This document shows positions 34,438 to 47,196 of a DNA stretch of 64,000 nucleotides, piece after piece; the stretch's first letter is position 1; each line of letters starts with the position of its first letter. The DNA is taken from NCBI GenBank assembly GCA_029747015.1, contig JAKOGI010002230.1, forward strand, positions 1-64,000. The letters are read 5' to 3'. The translations under genes and the position numbers were made by a program. This DNA is from Carnegiea gigantea. Taxonomy: Eukaryota; Streptophyta; Magnoliopsida; Caryophyllales; Cactaceae. Under the pieces are notes generated by a model that had not been told where the DNA came from, made no database searches, and saw only the letters and a program-made list of their open reading frames with translations.

Positions 34438-35878
34438 AATACCCCCCACAACTAGCTTTTACTCATCCCCGAGTAAAAGAAAGAAAAACGAACCTAAGGA
34501 TTTAACTCACTTTTGTAAGAATCACGGTTGCATTTAGTATAAACAAACAAGCCCTTTAGACCCCTTGGTTCCCCTAAGTTGAGGAGTGGAGTCTCGTGAG
34601 GGTTTGCAGAAGATATATCCACAAAATCTTAAAGAAGAAAAAGAAAAAGAGAAAGAAAAATAGAAAATCTCTTTGGGTTTACAAACAAAACTCAAATATA
34701 TGCAAGGGAGAAAATTGTTCACATTCTAACCAACCAAATCAACCTTGTAGCAAAGATATTAGTATGCATACAAATAGAATTCACACATCAAAACTTCAAT
34801 CCCCATGAATGACATTAAAACATCAACCTTTCACCCTATAGTACATCAAAACTTTGAATCCATCCTAGTAGTTGGTGTGCAAGTCCATCACCATCCTAGG
34901 CGTTAGCCTACCAGAATCTGACTCGGTCGCACTTGACTAGCGAACAATATATTATTAATTTACCAACTTGGAAATCAAGCTTTAGTAATAGTAATGTTGT
35001 CTCAAAGGGCGACACCAAGTAGCGCATGTCTTAAAGGTGTACTTGTCATTTCCGACTCTAACACTATTTTTGACTCTTTTTTTGTTTTTTTTGTTTTTGT
35101 TTTTCTGAATGCAAAATAAAAGTGAAAATTAAAGTAACTGTGCACAATGATAACTTGGAGAGTCAATAATGGGAGACTAAGACCCTAAGATAACAACGAT
35201 GTATAAATAAGAGCTTGATTGCACAGTTATAATGGATTGTTGGGGTTAGAATTGGGGTAAGAATGACACATTTAGGATAAAGATCATGCACATCATACCT
35301 ATATACAAGCTAAAAGCCAAGAAACAAAGGATCAAAGTTGATCAAAATAGCATAAAACTCTCTAAAGCACCTAAAAGCACAAAATCTTTTTAGTTTTTTT
35401 AGGAAACTTTTTCTCTCTTTTTTTCTTTTCCAAAAGATTGAAGCATGGCTACTCCTCCCCCACACATCGATCTCAAAATATTTTCATTGGAAGTTAAGGG
35501 GTCACCATACTAACAAAACACTTACGTGCATGAAGCAAACCAATAACCATAAGTGTACAAAAATAAGAGACAAAGTGGAAAAAGGACAAAGATTTACACG
35601 AAATAAAAATAAAGAAAGATAAAAGAGGGAACAAATTCACCAGGTTAGGTACTTAAACTACTACCTCCTTAAGATTCAAGCCACTAATTCAGATGTCGTC
35701 AAAGCTTGCAGGAGCTTATCGAACACCTAAGCATCCAACTCAAATGAATGTAATTAAGATGACACAAACATGAATCTAGGAATGATAGTAAGTGCTCTCC
35801 TAAACTTATCAAATGCTTTGAAAAAATCAGCAGAATAATCGAATGCGATAATCAACATGATTTTTTCAGGCATGAACT
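34438..35878 (-). other. 3' non-coding region of gypsy element 2
   Basis: AT-rich with T- and A-runs. The purine tract of the element is at its left edge (about 34438-34452). No coding signal was recognised. Confidence 0.65.
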
Positions 35879-36712
35879 CTAGGTACAGACTATAAGGATC
35901 AAAGAGGGGTCATACCCTTTAAAGGTACTTAGGGACTTATAACAGTCAACCTTATTCCCCTCAAGTATAACATGAGAATCAATAGGTGATAGATCACAAC
36001 ACTTAGGAGAAGGGGAGGGTAGCGAAGATGAAGGAAAAGCATGGAAAATATTGAGGGGATTAGGGGATACATTGCTAACAAGTTTAGAACTAGGTGAAAC
36101 TATAACCACAACATCCACACATAACGTCCATATGAGAGTCTCATCAAGATCGTGCATCTCAATAAAAGCATCGCCTGATTCACAATATATATAATCCTTA
36201 TCAACACTAGCATCAACACCAAATGTCCCACCTACTTTGAACTTCGTCGATTGAGCTAAAGAGAAAGGTGGATTAAGAAAGGTCATGATAAACGCAGTGC
36301 TGTCCCCAAGAATGCTAGGTAGGGATGGAGCAACAAGGGTTAAAGTAGTTAAGGAATGGTCAAATACTTCCTCTAGTCTACACTCTAGAGTAAGAAAAGG
36401 TGCACCATCATCTCACAAATTAACATCAAGTTTAGGGGAACAAAACCTAAGGTAAGTGCCATATGACATGTCATACTCCCACATGTAATTAGCAAACTTA
36501 ATTTGTTGTTCATTCATTGTCTGAATCATGCTGGCAATCCTGACAAAACTGTCAGTAGAGATATGACTATGACAAGAATTGCTGTCATGGTCAGAACAAT
36601 GACAACTGTCAAACACAAGAGGGGCATACTTAGGGGTGTAAGGGGGATGGGGTGTAGAAATTAGCAAAACTAGTCTCAAATTCATAAGGATCCCAGGCAA
36701 TGACTCACGCAA
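35879..36712 (-). pseudogene. ORF of unknown function in gypsy element 2, one in-frame stop
   Basis: Two same-frame segments, 36712-36413 and 36286-35879, plus the open sequence between them make about 277 codons with a single TGA near 36410. Visible features are a His/Ser/Asp-rich part (FDSCHCSDHDSNSCHSHIS), TDSFVRIASMIQTMNEQQ, which looks helical, an acidic middle (VDKDYIYCESGDAFIEMHD) and a serine/proline-rich end. There is no zinc knuckle, D-[ST]-G, YxDD or DDE signature, so it is neither a standard gag nor pol domain. I have a vague impression that similar ORFs accompany related short plant gypsy elements, but cannot name a family. Its position directly after the leader is that of gag. 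Confidence 0.5.
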
Positions 36713-37018
36713 ATCCTAAACTACATCAAAGTTTCAAGCGCAAAAATCCCAATGCCCCAAAACAGCATGGGTCTCATAATTCATATTAACATAGACTATA
36801 TTCAAATTTTCCCACTTTTTCAAGAAATAAACACAATAAGCAAGAAAAGCATGTAATCTATCATAATATCTCCAAAATAATTCATGCTCATACTAAGGAA
36901 AGTAGAAAATTAGCATTTTTTTCAAATTTTTATTTTTTTCATTTTTTTAAAAATTTTTTTCCAAAGAAAAGCCTAGTTTCAAATACTCAAGTGAGCTATG
37001 AAATTGAAAAGTGTAGAC

Positions 37019-37036
37019 TCCCCAGCAATGGCACCA
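37019..37036 (-). other. Primer-binding site of gypsy element 2
   Basis: TGGTGCCATTGCTGGGGA on the minus strand equals the gypsy PBS TGGCGCCGTTGCCGGGGA with three transitions. It lies six bases from the 5' LTR. Confidence 0.8.
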
Positions 37037-37042
37037 AAAATT

Positions 37043-37733
37043 TGATGAGAAAAAAATACCGCAAGTGTACAGTGTAGCTATAGCTAGCAGCCAGTAAGTA
37101 CGGGTTGTATCCACAAGTTGTTTTCAAGTATCAAAGCTAACTAAAGTGTCTCAATCTAGGCAGAAGAAAGGAGTATAAAAAGTAGGACAAACAAAGAAGA
37201 CTTCACTTATAATCAAACCTAATATAAACCAACTAATCAAGTTAAACATTCACCTTTGAAAGTTATGCTAACATTTAAAGATGATCGATTGCACCATTAA
37301 AGCTCACTCAAGCCCTCTTTCAAGGGCCAAAGCCTAGTTTAATTATTCTGATCACCTATTTTCATCGAGTTAACCCAATTAAACGACAAGAGTAGTAGCC
37401 CTAGACCTAGTTACGATTCAGGCTCTTTTCATGTCCAAATGCTAGCTATCTCCCTATCCACACTGAACAATCGACCTCACCTTTCAGCGCAAGTTAATTG
37501 CCCTAGAACATGGATAAAAACTCTATGAAGTATTTCATCGAATACTTGGTGGGTGTTAGAGAAAACTCTAAATTCAAGCATAAATAAGGCAGTTTAAGGT
37601 CTATGGAAGATCAACTAGCTATCTTAGTATTTAATCACAATCAAAGATCACATTTTTTATTGCAACTAAACATAAAAACACAAACAAGACAATGAACTAT
37701 TGAAGTAGCAAACAAGCGAAAAAGCATGAAATT

Positions 37734-37775
<42 letters not shown>

Positions 37776-38392
37776 AGCTTAGCCTTGAGTAGCAAAATCC
37801 ACAATCTTGTACATGGTATAAATTAATCCAGCCTAAGTTATTTCCCGTAATTAAACCCCAGTCGAGGCATAAAAAGACCCGAACTAAAAGTCCCTTCAAT
37901 TAGTTTTGTAATTTGCTTAAATATCATAAAAAAACGTAGAAATGCACGATCGTGCTTTGACATACTAGCACCTAATCACTTTTGGAACTGACAGACTGCA
38001 TGGTCGCGCACTTCTGCATGGTCGTGTACTTCTTCACGAGTACCCGCATGCAGCTTCGACAAACAGGACTAAAATATGTCGGTTTCTGTATGGCTACGCC
38101 TTAGTGCATGGCCACCTGTGCACTTTCTTGGGCTCTTGTATCTTGCTCTTTTGGCCTCCAATACTTCATCGGACTTCTTCACTTCCTTTAAAATCATCCC
38201 TATGGCTTTATTTTGCATCAATGCTTGTGCATTTCTCATTTTCTTGGCAACACTTCTTAAAAATAAGAAAAACATTAACGATACGAATGAAAGACAACAC
38301 ATATGACTCTTTCTCATCAAAATCCAATATAAAAATAAGGCGAAAATGGGTCAAATAAAGGGGCAAAATGAGGTCAAAGTAGATGCTTATCA
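37043..38392 (-). repeat. 5' LTR of gypsy element 2
   Basis: Aligns with 33118-34437 throughout. A (GA)n expansion at about 37736-37773 is absent from the other LTR and explains most of the 30-bp length difference. GTGCA-type motifs cluster at about 37945-38120. Confidence 0.88.
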
Positions 38393-39240
38393 TCAATGAA
38401 AAAAGTTTGTAGATCCTTTGCCAGAAACGATCTCTTTCCCAACATAAATTGTATAGATTATTTGGCTGGCAAACAACATAGAGTGTCAATTCATAAAAAT
38501 GTACGACTCGCGAAAAGGAAGCACATTCTTGATTTGGTTCATAGTGACGTATGCTCTATAATTGAAAAGTCACTTGGCGTAGCATTATACTTTGTTACTT
38601 TTATCGATGACCACTTAAGAAAGGTTTGGGTCTTTTTGTTGAAAACAAAGTGCGACGTACTTCAAGCCTTCAAGCAGTTTCATGCTAAGGTGGAACGTGA
38701 AACTGTACAAAAATAGAAGAGCGTTCGAGTGAACAATGGTGGAGAATATTGCGGTCCCTTTTAATCGTATTTTAAGTTGCATGGAATTAGGCTAGAGAAA
38801 ATGACACTTAAGACATCTCAACTAAATGGCTTAACCTACAGAATGAATCAGATTATCGAAGAAAGAGTCTGATATATGCTTTCTCGTGCTAAACTCCCTA
38901 AGTTCTTTTGTGAAGAGGCCATGAAGACTGTTGTTGACATAATCAATCTTTCACCATCAGCTCCTTTGAATGGTGCTATCCTAGAGGAAATTTGGTCTGG
39001 GACAAAGGTGTCATGCAACCACCTAAAACTATTTGGCTGTTGTGCATTCGTCTATATTCCTAAGAATGAGCAAGCCGAACTTGATTCGAAAACAAAAGAG
39101 TGTATTTATTTTAGATTACCAAGAGTTGAATTTAGCTGTCAAATTTGGGATCCCATAAGAAGGATTATCAAAAGTCGAGATGTTATTTTCTTTAAGGGCC
39201 AAACTACGAGAGATTTGAAAAAAAGGAAAGCCTAAACACA
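38393..39240 (+). pseudogene. Copia element B integrase (degenerate)
   Basis: Resumes the frame cut at 33117 with MKKVCRSFARNDLFPNINC and LAGKQHRVSIHKN. The core reads LDLVHSDVC, ALYFVTFIDDHLRKVWVFLL and VRVNNGGEYCGPF, where the second catalytic aspartate is asparagine. Then come MLSRAKLPKFFCEEAMKTVV and GCCAFVYIPKNEQAELDSKT. There are stops near 38716, 38764 and 38871. Enough is left for certain assignment but not for function. Confidence 0.85.
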
Positions 39241-40760
39241 AAGTTATTAGAGATTCTGGTACTAATCCATCCCCTATGGTTCACGATAATGCAAAGGAGG
39301 ATACAACTGAAAATAATAATGAGATCAGCACAAATAATAATCCTGCCTCTTCCTCCAACAATGGTCGAGACAAAGGCCATTATAAGTCAACCAGATCCGA
39401 TGCTAAATCCGCAGAGGAAAGATCTCATGAATAGCCTCAGTTGAGGCGATCTACCAGAGAAAGAAGACCATCGATAAGATATACTCCAGACGAATATGTA
39501 ACTCTCACAGATGAAGAAGAGCCTCAAAGTATGAGGAACCAATGATTGATAGCCATAAAGTAGAATGGGTGAAAGTCATGTAAGAAGAAATGAAATGCAT
39601 GAGAATCATACATATGATCTAGTGGAATTGCCCAAGGGAAGAAAGGCCTTGAGAAACAAATAGGTGTATAAACTTAAGAATGAGGAGAATAACCCAATAC
39701 CAATGTATAAAGCTCGTTTGGTAGTGAAAGGGTTCAATCAGGAGAAAAGGATAGATTTTAAAGAGATATTATCTCATTTTTTGAAAATGTCATCAATCTA
39801 AGTTATCCTCAGTCTATCCGCTAGTCTAGATACGGAGATAGAACAACTCGACATTAAAATAACATTGTACATGGCAACGTAGAGGAGGAAATATATATGG
39901 AGCAACCTAAAGGGTTTGAAGTCATAGGCAAACAAAATTTAGAGTGCTGACTTCATATGAGCCTCTATGGTCTTAAACAAGCCCTTAGACAATGGTATAA
40001 GAAATTCGATTCTTTTATGACTAAGCATGATTTCAAGATGACACTCACTGGCCATTCTGTCTTCATAAAGAAATATGATGGTGGTGATTTCATCATATTG
40101 CTGCCTTATGTTGATGATATATGTCAATTATTGGACATGATCCAAAGCAAATTTTTGGTTTAAAGAAGGCGCTGAGTAAATCATTTGAAAGATTTAGGAT
40201 CAACAAAGAAGATCATTGGGATGAAAATAACTCAAGATAAATCAAAGAAGTTAGTATGGCTATCCCAAGAGAGTTATGTGGAAAAATTGTTGGAAAGATT
40301 CAACATGTATAAGGCCAAATCTATTAGCAAACTACTTGCTAGACATTTCGAGCTAAGTATAAACTGTAGTCCAACAAGTGAGAAAGAAAGACAAAAATGA
40401 AGAATGTTCTTTATTCTTCTGCACTTAGCAGCCTAATGTATGCTATGACATGAACTAGGCTTGATATTGCTTACGCTGTAGCTGTCGTAAGTCGATTCTT
40501 AACTAATCCAAGAAAAAAAACATTGTACAATAGTGAAATGGATATTAAGATATCTTAAGGGTACAACAAACAAAATTCTATGTTTTGGTAAGTAAAGACC
40601 TATGTTAGAGGGCTACACTTACATAGATACTGACCTAGCTGATGATATTGATTAAGAAATCAACTTCTAAGTATTTGACTACTTTTACAGGGGGAGCAAT
40701 ATTTTAGTAATCTTAGCTCTAAAAATGCTATAAACTACTGATGCTGAATATATTGCAGCC
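39241..40760 (+). pseudogene. Copia element B RT and first part of RNase H (degenerate)
   Basis: An acidic linker (about 39260-39530, LRRSTRERRPSIRYTPDEYV) is followed by RT blocks: MEQPKGFEVIGKQN, SLYGLKQALRQWYKKFDSFM, the catalytic YVDDI at 40107-40121, KDLGSTKKIIGMKI and ESYVEKLLERFNM. RNase H begins in fragments and stops at AEYIAA, where the Athila element is inserted (40760). There are many TAG/TGA stops. The sequence continues at 52046. Confidence 0.85.
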
Positions 40761-43097
40761 TGTAATGCTTGTCGTAGAGCTACAAATTTAACCACTACTT
40801 TGATTTATAAATAAAATTTATAGTATAGAAAAGTAGGGATCGATCTCACGAGGAAAGATTATGATAATAACTAGTTTAAATCTAATTAAATTCACTACTC
40901 TAATTTATTTTACTTTCTCTTTATATTACTGAAACAAATCAAACTAAACAAGTAAAAATTTGGAAAAAATACTTAACATTGCCCTTAAATATTCTAAATT
41001 AATTCTAGAAATAAAACAGTAAATAAGTATCCTCAATATTCTAGAAAAATAGAAACAAAAATAATCACATAATATTAGACTGAAAATTAAAACAGAAAAT
41101 AATAAGCAGAAAAATAATATTAAAACTCACAGAAAGTAATCTAAATTAATATTCTACAAGTTTATAACTTTATATCTCTAGAATTATATGTAATTAAATT
41201 CAGAGAAATTAAAATAGAAAATTAACCACAGAAAATTAAAACAGAAAATAAAATCTAAAATTAGAGAAATAATAAACTGCACTAATATAAATACGAAAGT
41301 AAATAAAAAAATACCCAAATTTTATAATATAATTTTGTGGACTTAATAAAACCCTAAAAACATAAAATAAAAATTAAAAACATAATTTTCAGATTTATTA
41401 AAGTAAAAACCTGCACGTAGTCAATTCACGAAATAAGTATGAAAAATTATCAAATAATTTTCAAAAATTCCAAAATTAAATAGCAGCAAATTATAATACT
41501 TTGTAAACCATAAAATGGAATAAAACATGACAAAACACAAGAGGAACTATTTTTAATCTAATTTCTAATAAATCAGTAAATAAATGACAACAATAGAATA
41601 GAAAATAAATCTGAAAATTATAATCACACTAAAATTCAAAATCTAACTGATCTAATATCTCCAAGACACTCCTAAAAAGCTAGTCTTTTGGGGGGTTAAA
41701 TGAAATTTATATTAAAGCTTATAAATTGAAGAATTAAAATTGACAAACTAGAGAAATTAACTGCAAAGCAAGGAATAATTTTCAACGATACCAAATTTAT
41801 GAAAGATACTTAGCATAATCTATATCCACCATGCAAATTAATAGTTATCATCAACACACAAATCGATTTATTCATGAGCTAGACTGTAGAAGACACCCCT
41901 TAGTTGATCTTTCCCCTTTTTTCTTATATTATAGTTTATTTAGGTTCAACCCTAATATAAACCCTACTAGTTTTGATAACTCTAACACCAGCACAAGAAT
42001 TTAATCAAACCAGAGCATTAAGTTATAAAAAAACATCATCGATGTAACGCCTTATAACCAATTTATGATTAAATTGATTTAACAAAGATCTATAATAATT
42101 ACCTAATTAAAAAAGATGAGTTTGAGTCATCCATTATTAATTAGGGTGATACTTATGCCTAAAGGACGTTAATGTTTATGTATTAAAGCCTTTTAAACTA
42201 TCATATGAATTCGTATTAAACTAATTAGCACGCATTCTAATTAATCTAACACAAATGTCATAAACGATAAATACTAATCGTTATAGAATCATGAATAAAA
42301 ATCAACTAGACAATAAAGCATGAAACTTATTTCAAAATAATTAATCTACTAGGGTTTCAAATAGATTATACTAAGCACAAGAAAACTACTCACTCGTATT
42401 AAAAATCAAATTACATGAATTATCCAAATAAATCATGTTTAACACTAAACTAATAAAATAAAAGAGGGAAACAACAAAGGAACAATTTTACTTGCACAAT
42501 ATCATGCTAGCTGCCGTGAGTGATATGCTGATGATGGTGACGATCGATGGTGATGACGGACATGAGAGAATAGGCGTTGGGATGTTTGTGACATATGAAG
42601 AAGGTGTGAGATGCTGTGTTGAGTGAGATGAGGAGGTTGAAGAAGGGGTCTGATGATGGGGTGAGGCGTGAGGGTTGGATTGTGAGATGATGGTGATGGA
42701 AGCTGTTCTGATGATGATCGCTGTTGAGAGGTTATGCGTGAGAGATGTCTCCCACAAAGGCGCGAGGTATTTTTTCTTTTATAATATTATTCTACTAGGG
42801 TTTTTTTTGGGCTCCTTCTCTTCCAAGTCTTCTAGTTTTTCTTCAACTAGAAGTAGTAATTTTGTAACCTTAGCCCAAATAAATTATTATGAAAATAATA
42901 TTTTATCATAAATTATTATTTTTGGACCGACTTGATAAGTTAGTGTGTAAAATCCAAACTTCGACATCCTCTCTTCTTCTCTTTATTTTATTAACGCTTA
43001 ACCTGAAAAATATATAAAAGAAAGTAAATTAGATGAAATAATATGTATAATATAATCAAAATAATTATTAAAACAATGCATGATTTATGACTTAACA
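40761..43097 (-). repeat. 3' LTR of the Athila element
   Basis: Starts TGTAATGCTTGTCG and ends ATTTATGACTTAACA in plus-strand coordinates. It aligns with 49721-52045 along 2.3 kb. AT-rich except for a GATGATGG-rich part near 42510-42700, which yields spurious frames on both strands. It follows the purine tract on the minus strand. Confidence 0.9.
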
Positions 43098-44500
43098 AAT
43101 TCCCCCACTCTTAGACTTTGGACTTCCTCATGCAACGAAATCTGGGACTCGACCTAAAAACTAACTCTCTTTCTTCCTTATAAAGTCAAGCATAAATATG
43201 ATATTTATACTAGGCATTGGCTTACTTTAAAAATAGTTTTGATCAAAATTAATCAGTTTTCCTTCCAACAAGTGAATAACTATTAGATATCCAGCTACCA
43301 TGGAAGAGTTTCTTCATTAGCCTCACAACATTTTCTTAATGAAGTAACAAGAGCAATAATCATCTATCTCTTTTAAGCATGCATACACCAATCAAGAGAT
43401 CTAAAAAGTTTACGATATAAAAATTGAAGTACGGTATGACTATAGAGACAATTGAACTAGAAGAAATAACTCATCGAAATTGATTCTAAACTTGCCTTGT
43501 AATTCTTTTTTCCCTTTTTTTTTCAAAACTCCAATTGCGCACATATTTGAGGCCCATATAAGGTCTTAGAAATTAAACACTCACTGTCTCGCACTCACCC
43601 GAATAGAGGAGCTGGAGTTAATAATTTATACTCATCACTATTTTATTTATTTATTTTTTTTGCTGTTAATTTGGTATGAGTCATTGATCGGCCCAAAAAA
43701 GAGCATGACTCTCCCAATCATGGGTTACTCCATACATAAGGTTCAACTTGGGACCTAAAATTAAGAGAATAAGGTGCCGAGCCACCTATTCCTACCCATG
43801 TTGGTAATCTAAGCTTTTTTTTTCACTTCTTGTTTTTCTCTTCCCCCCCCCCCTTTTATAAGACAAGAAAAGTCACAATTTTAATAAGTTATTCTACTAA
43901 TTCAATAGTTTAGAGAATGGACTAGGTCATTATTTTATTACCTCTGAAGCGGTAAATAACATGATCAAATAAGATGAATAATCATGACAGTTACTCATTA
44001 AAGAGATATATGAGGATCAACTCAAACTTCTCTAAATGACAGCTAACATGCTCGGAAGTCTTCACTCATAGAAGAATAAATTAAAAATAGCTAAAAAAAT
44101 TTTTAAGCAAGAAAGCCTAGCATAAACTCATATTCATCCATTATTTATGCGAAAATCACAAATTTTTTTTACTTGTTTTTTTTTTTGTTTTGTTTTTTCT
44201 GAGAATAAATATTGTCGGAACTAAATATAGGATGCACCCCCCCACTTAATTCATGCATTGTCATTAATGCATGCAAAAGGATAGAAATAATAAAGATAAA
44301 AGTAAAATTAAATGTATAGTTTCCTAAAAAATGTTGGGTTGCCTCCTAACCAGCACCTTTGTTTACTGTCGTTGGCTCGACGCAAATGAGCTCATGGATC
44401 TTCTAGTCGAATTTCCTCCACTAAGCGTGCCTGATCTCCTTCATAAAAATGCTTTAGCCTATGACCATTTACCTTGAAAATCTTGTTAATAGCAAAGGAT
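43098..44500 (-). other. 3' non-coding region of the Athila element
   Basis: No env-like frame. The LTR-adjacent polypurine tract is AGAGTGGGGGAATT on the minus strand (about 43098-43112). A second purine run, TTAAGTGGGGGGGTGC, lies near 44235-44250. The conserved motif GGAGGCAACCCAAC lies near 44332-44345, as in gypsy element 1. Confidence 0.7.
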
Positions 44501-44506
44501 TTAATC

Positions 44507-45640
44507 TCAGTACACATGTGGATAAGTCTTTACTATCATAAAATGTCCTAGCCATCTAGAGTTCAACTTACCAGGAAAAAGTCTCAATTTTGAATTGAAT
44601 AATAACACTTTTTCACCCACCTGAAGTTCTTTCCTACGAAACTTAGCATCATGAAAAGCTTTGGCTTTACCTTTGCAGATCACTGAATTATCGTATGCTT
44701 CTAAATGAATCTGTTCTAGTTCCTGCAATTGCAACTTATGCTCCTTCCCTGCTAGGTCATAGTCTAGACTGCACTACTTTACAACCCAAATATGATTTAT
44801 GCTCTAGTTCTACCGGGAGATGACATGCTTTGCCAAAAACTAACTTATAAGGTGACATACCTATCGGTGTCTTATATGCAGTCCTATAGGCCCACAGAAC
44901 TTCCTCTAACCTAAGATTCCAATCTTTTTTATCTGGTCTAACAACCTTTTCTAATTTGCCCTTAATCTCTATATTGGAGATTTCTGCTTGGCCATTTGTT
45001 TGGGAATCATATCTAGCAGACACCTTATGAGTTACATGATATTTCGCTAATATGGCACCTAAGGTTCTATTACAAAAATGTGTTCCCCTATCATTGATGA
45101 TTGCCTTAGGAACTCCATATCTCTGCAGGATGAGAGACTTAACATGTTTCACTACAGTTTTAGCATCATCAACTTTAGTAGCCACAACTTCAATCCACTT
45201 CGATACATAATCAACAAGTATAAGAATGTAAGTGCAACCAAAAGATAAGAAAAAGGTCCCATAAAATCAGTACCCTATACATCAAAATTCTCACAAACAT
45301 ACACATTATGCAGTGGCATTTGATTCCTTCTAGATAAATTACCTATCTTCTGGCATGCTTCATATCTTTTGCAAAATTCATAGGCATCCCTAAAAATACT
45401 AGGCCAATAAAATTCACATTTAAGAACTTTGTGTGTTATTATTTTGGATCCAAAATGTCCCCCGCTTTCAGAAGAGTGATAGAAGGTTAAGATTGAATGA
45501 AATTCACTGTCATCTACACAACGCCTTATAATCTGATCTCCATAAAAATATGGCTCATCCGAAATATAATATTTTGATTGAGCTCTTGTCTTCTTTTTGG
45601 GCTCTAAAGCTCTTGTCTTCTCTTTTTGGGCTCTAGACAA
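44507..45640 (-). pseudogene. Athila integrase (degenerate)
   Basis: The zinc-binding H2C2 part is in the frame ending at 45275: FHSILTFYHSSESGGHFG, then RYEACQKIG. The catalytic core continues in a shifted frame with [32 protein letters not shown] (second aspartate) and [13 protein letters not shown] (glutamate). [20 protein letters not shown] follows. The 44507-44734 frame adds the C-terminal GPY/F-like LLFNSKLRLFPGKLNSRWLG. The catalytic DDE triad can be placed, but two frame changes separate the parts. Confidence 0.87.
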
Positions 45641-47037
45641 GTCTATGGGGAAGGTTTTGGTCACTATATGGTTAACCATATCAGCATATCGAGGTAGCCT
45701 ATCAGTGATAGCATATAAAGTCTCATCAAAGAAACAATCACTCAATAGATTCCCACTCTCCCCACTGTCTAGCCTACTTAGATGGTTCGCCACTAAATTT
45801 TCACCTCCTGGCTTATCTTTAATCTTCAATTGAAATTCTTGTAGTAGTAGTACCCATCTAATCAATCTTGATTTTGAGTGATTCTTAATTAACAGATGTT
45901 TAATAGCAGAATAATCAGTATAAATAGTAACTTTAACACCCAATAGATAAGGACAAAACTTTTCTAGTCAAAAACAACAACGTACATTTTCTTTTCTATA
46001 GTAGTGTAGTTACACTGTGCTGAGTCAAGAGTTTTGGAAGCATAATAAACCACATGAGGTACCTTTCCTACTCTTTGACCTAAGACTGCCCCTACCGCCT
46101 TATCACCAGCATCACACATTAGTTCAAATGGCAGAGCCCAGTTAGGGGACTGTACTATAGGAGTGGTGGTCATTTTCAACTTCAATTGGTCAAAAGCTCT
46201 CCTACAGTCCTCATTAAAATCAAATAAAGCATCTTTTGCAAGTAAAGCACATAAAAGAGAGACAATCTTAGAAAAATACTTGATAAATCTCCTATGAAAC
46301 CCAACATGACCTAGAAATGACCTCACCTCCTTGATACACTATGGATAGGGCAAAGATTGAATGATTTTCACTTTAGCCTTGTCAACCTCTAAGCCCTTGG
46401 ATGGCACTGCATGGCGTAGTACTACCCCATGCTCTACCATGAAATGACACTTTTCAAAGTTAAGCACCAAATTAGTCTCAATGCAATGCTTAAGTACTAA
46501 TGTAAAATGATGCAAGCACTCATAAAATGAATCACCATGTACAGTAAAATCATCCATGAAAACTTCCATAATTTTGGTGATAAAATCAGAAAAAATACTC
46601 ATCATACATCTTTGACATGTTACAGGAGCATTATATAGACCAAAAGGCATCCTTCTAAAAGCACCGGTGCCAAAAGAACAGGTAAAAGTGGTCTTTTCTT
46701 GATCCTCAGGAGCTATAGAGACCTGAATATAACCTGAATATTCATCCAAAAAGCAATAATGCGACATCCCAGATAATCTCTCTAACATCTGGTCCATAAA
46801 GGGCAATAGAAAACGATCCTTCTTTATGGCCTTGCTAAGCTTTTTATAGTCCATGCACACTCTCCAACCACTCTGTACTCTAGTAGGTATTAACTCACCT
46901 TCTTTATTCTGCACTACTATTGTTCCCCCATTTTTAGGAACCACACGGATAGGACTAACCCACTCAGAATCAGTAATGGGGTATATTACTCCAGCATTTA
47001 ACCACTTAAGAATTTCTTTTTGAACTACCTCCATCAT
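45641..47037 (-). pseudogene. Athila reverse transcriptase and RNase H (degenerate)
   Basis: RT (47037-46339) is an open frame of 232 codons: WVSPIRVVPKNGG, VCMDYKKLSKAIKKDRFLLP, SYxYCFLDEYSGYIQVSIAP-like fingers, RRMPFGLYNAPVTCQRCMMS and the catalytic FMDD at 46546-46560 (F instead of Y is normal in this lineage). The 46326-45964 frame continues with FLGHVGFHRRFIKYFSKI and the RNase H start LPFELMCDAGDKAVGAVLGQ. The 45943 frame adds IYTDYSAIKHLL and LIRWVLLLQEFQLKIKDKPG. A stop at about 46330 and a shift near 45955 separate the segments. Confidence 0.9.
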
Positions 47038-47196
47038 AGATGGATTTAGTCTTCACTAAGGGTCTCTCTTAGGCTTAGCATCTGATTCTAATGTAATTTT
47101 ATGTGAATATAATATGGGGCTAAGTCCTTTAAGGTTTGCTAAATACTACCCTAATGCTTCACTATGTACTCTAAGCACCCTAATAAGTTTATCCTC

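Larger units (their letters stand above)
33118..38392 (-). mobile_element. Gypsy element 2: short non-autonomous Ty3/gypsy element
   Basis: LTRs of 1.32 and 1.35 kb flank only 2.6 kb of internal DNA. On the minus strand a gypsy-type primer site follows the 5' LTR (38392-37043), and a purine tract (GTTGTGGGGGGTATT) precedes the 3' LTR (34437-33118). The only coding signal is an ORF of unknown function (36712-35879); no gag, RT or integrase was seen. The insertion splits the pre-integrase motif of copia element B. Flanks TGAGT and TCAAT are not a clean duplication. LTR features match gypsy element 1. Confidence 0.88.

Noticed and set aside
42488..42911. ORFs in the Athila 3' LTR, and the equivalent at 51433-51633
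   Set aside because: They lie in the LTR GATGATGG-rich patch and are not conserved as frames between the two LTRs.
43098..44500. Envelope-like ORF expected in some Athila elements
   Set aside because: No frame with a signal or transmembrane segment was found between integrase and the 3' LTR.
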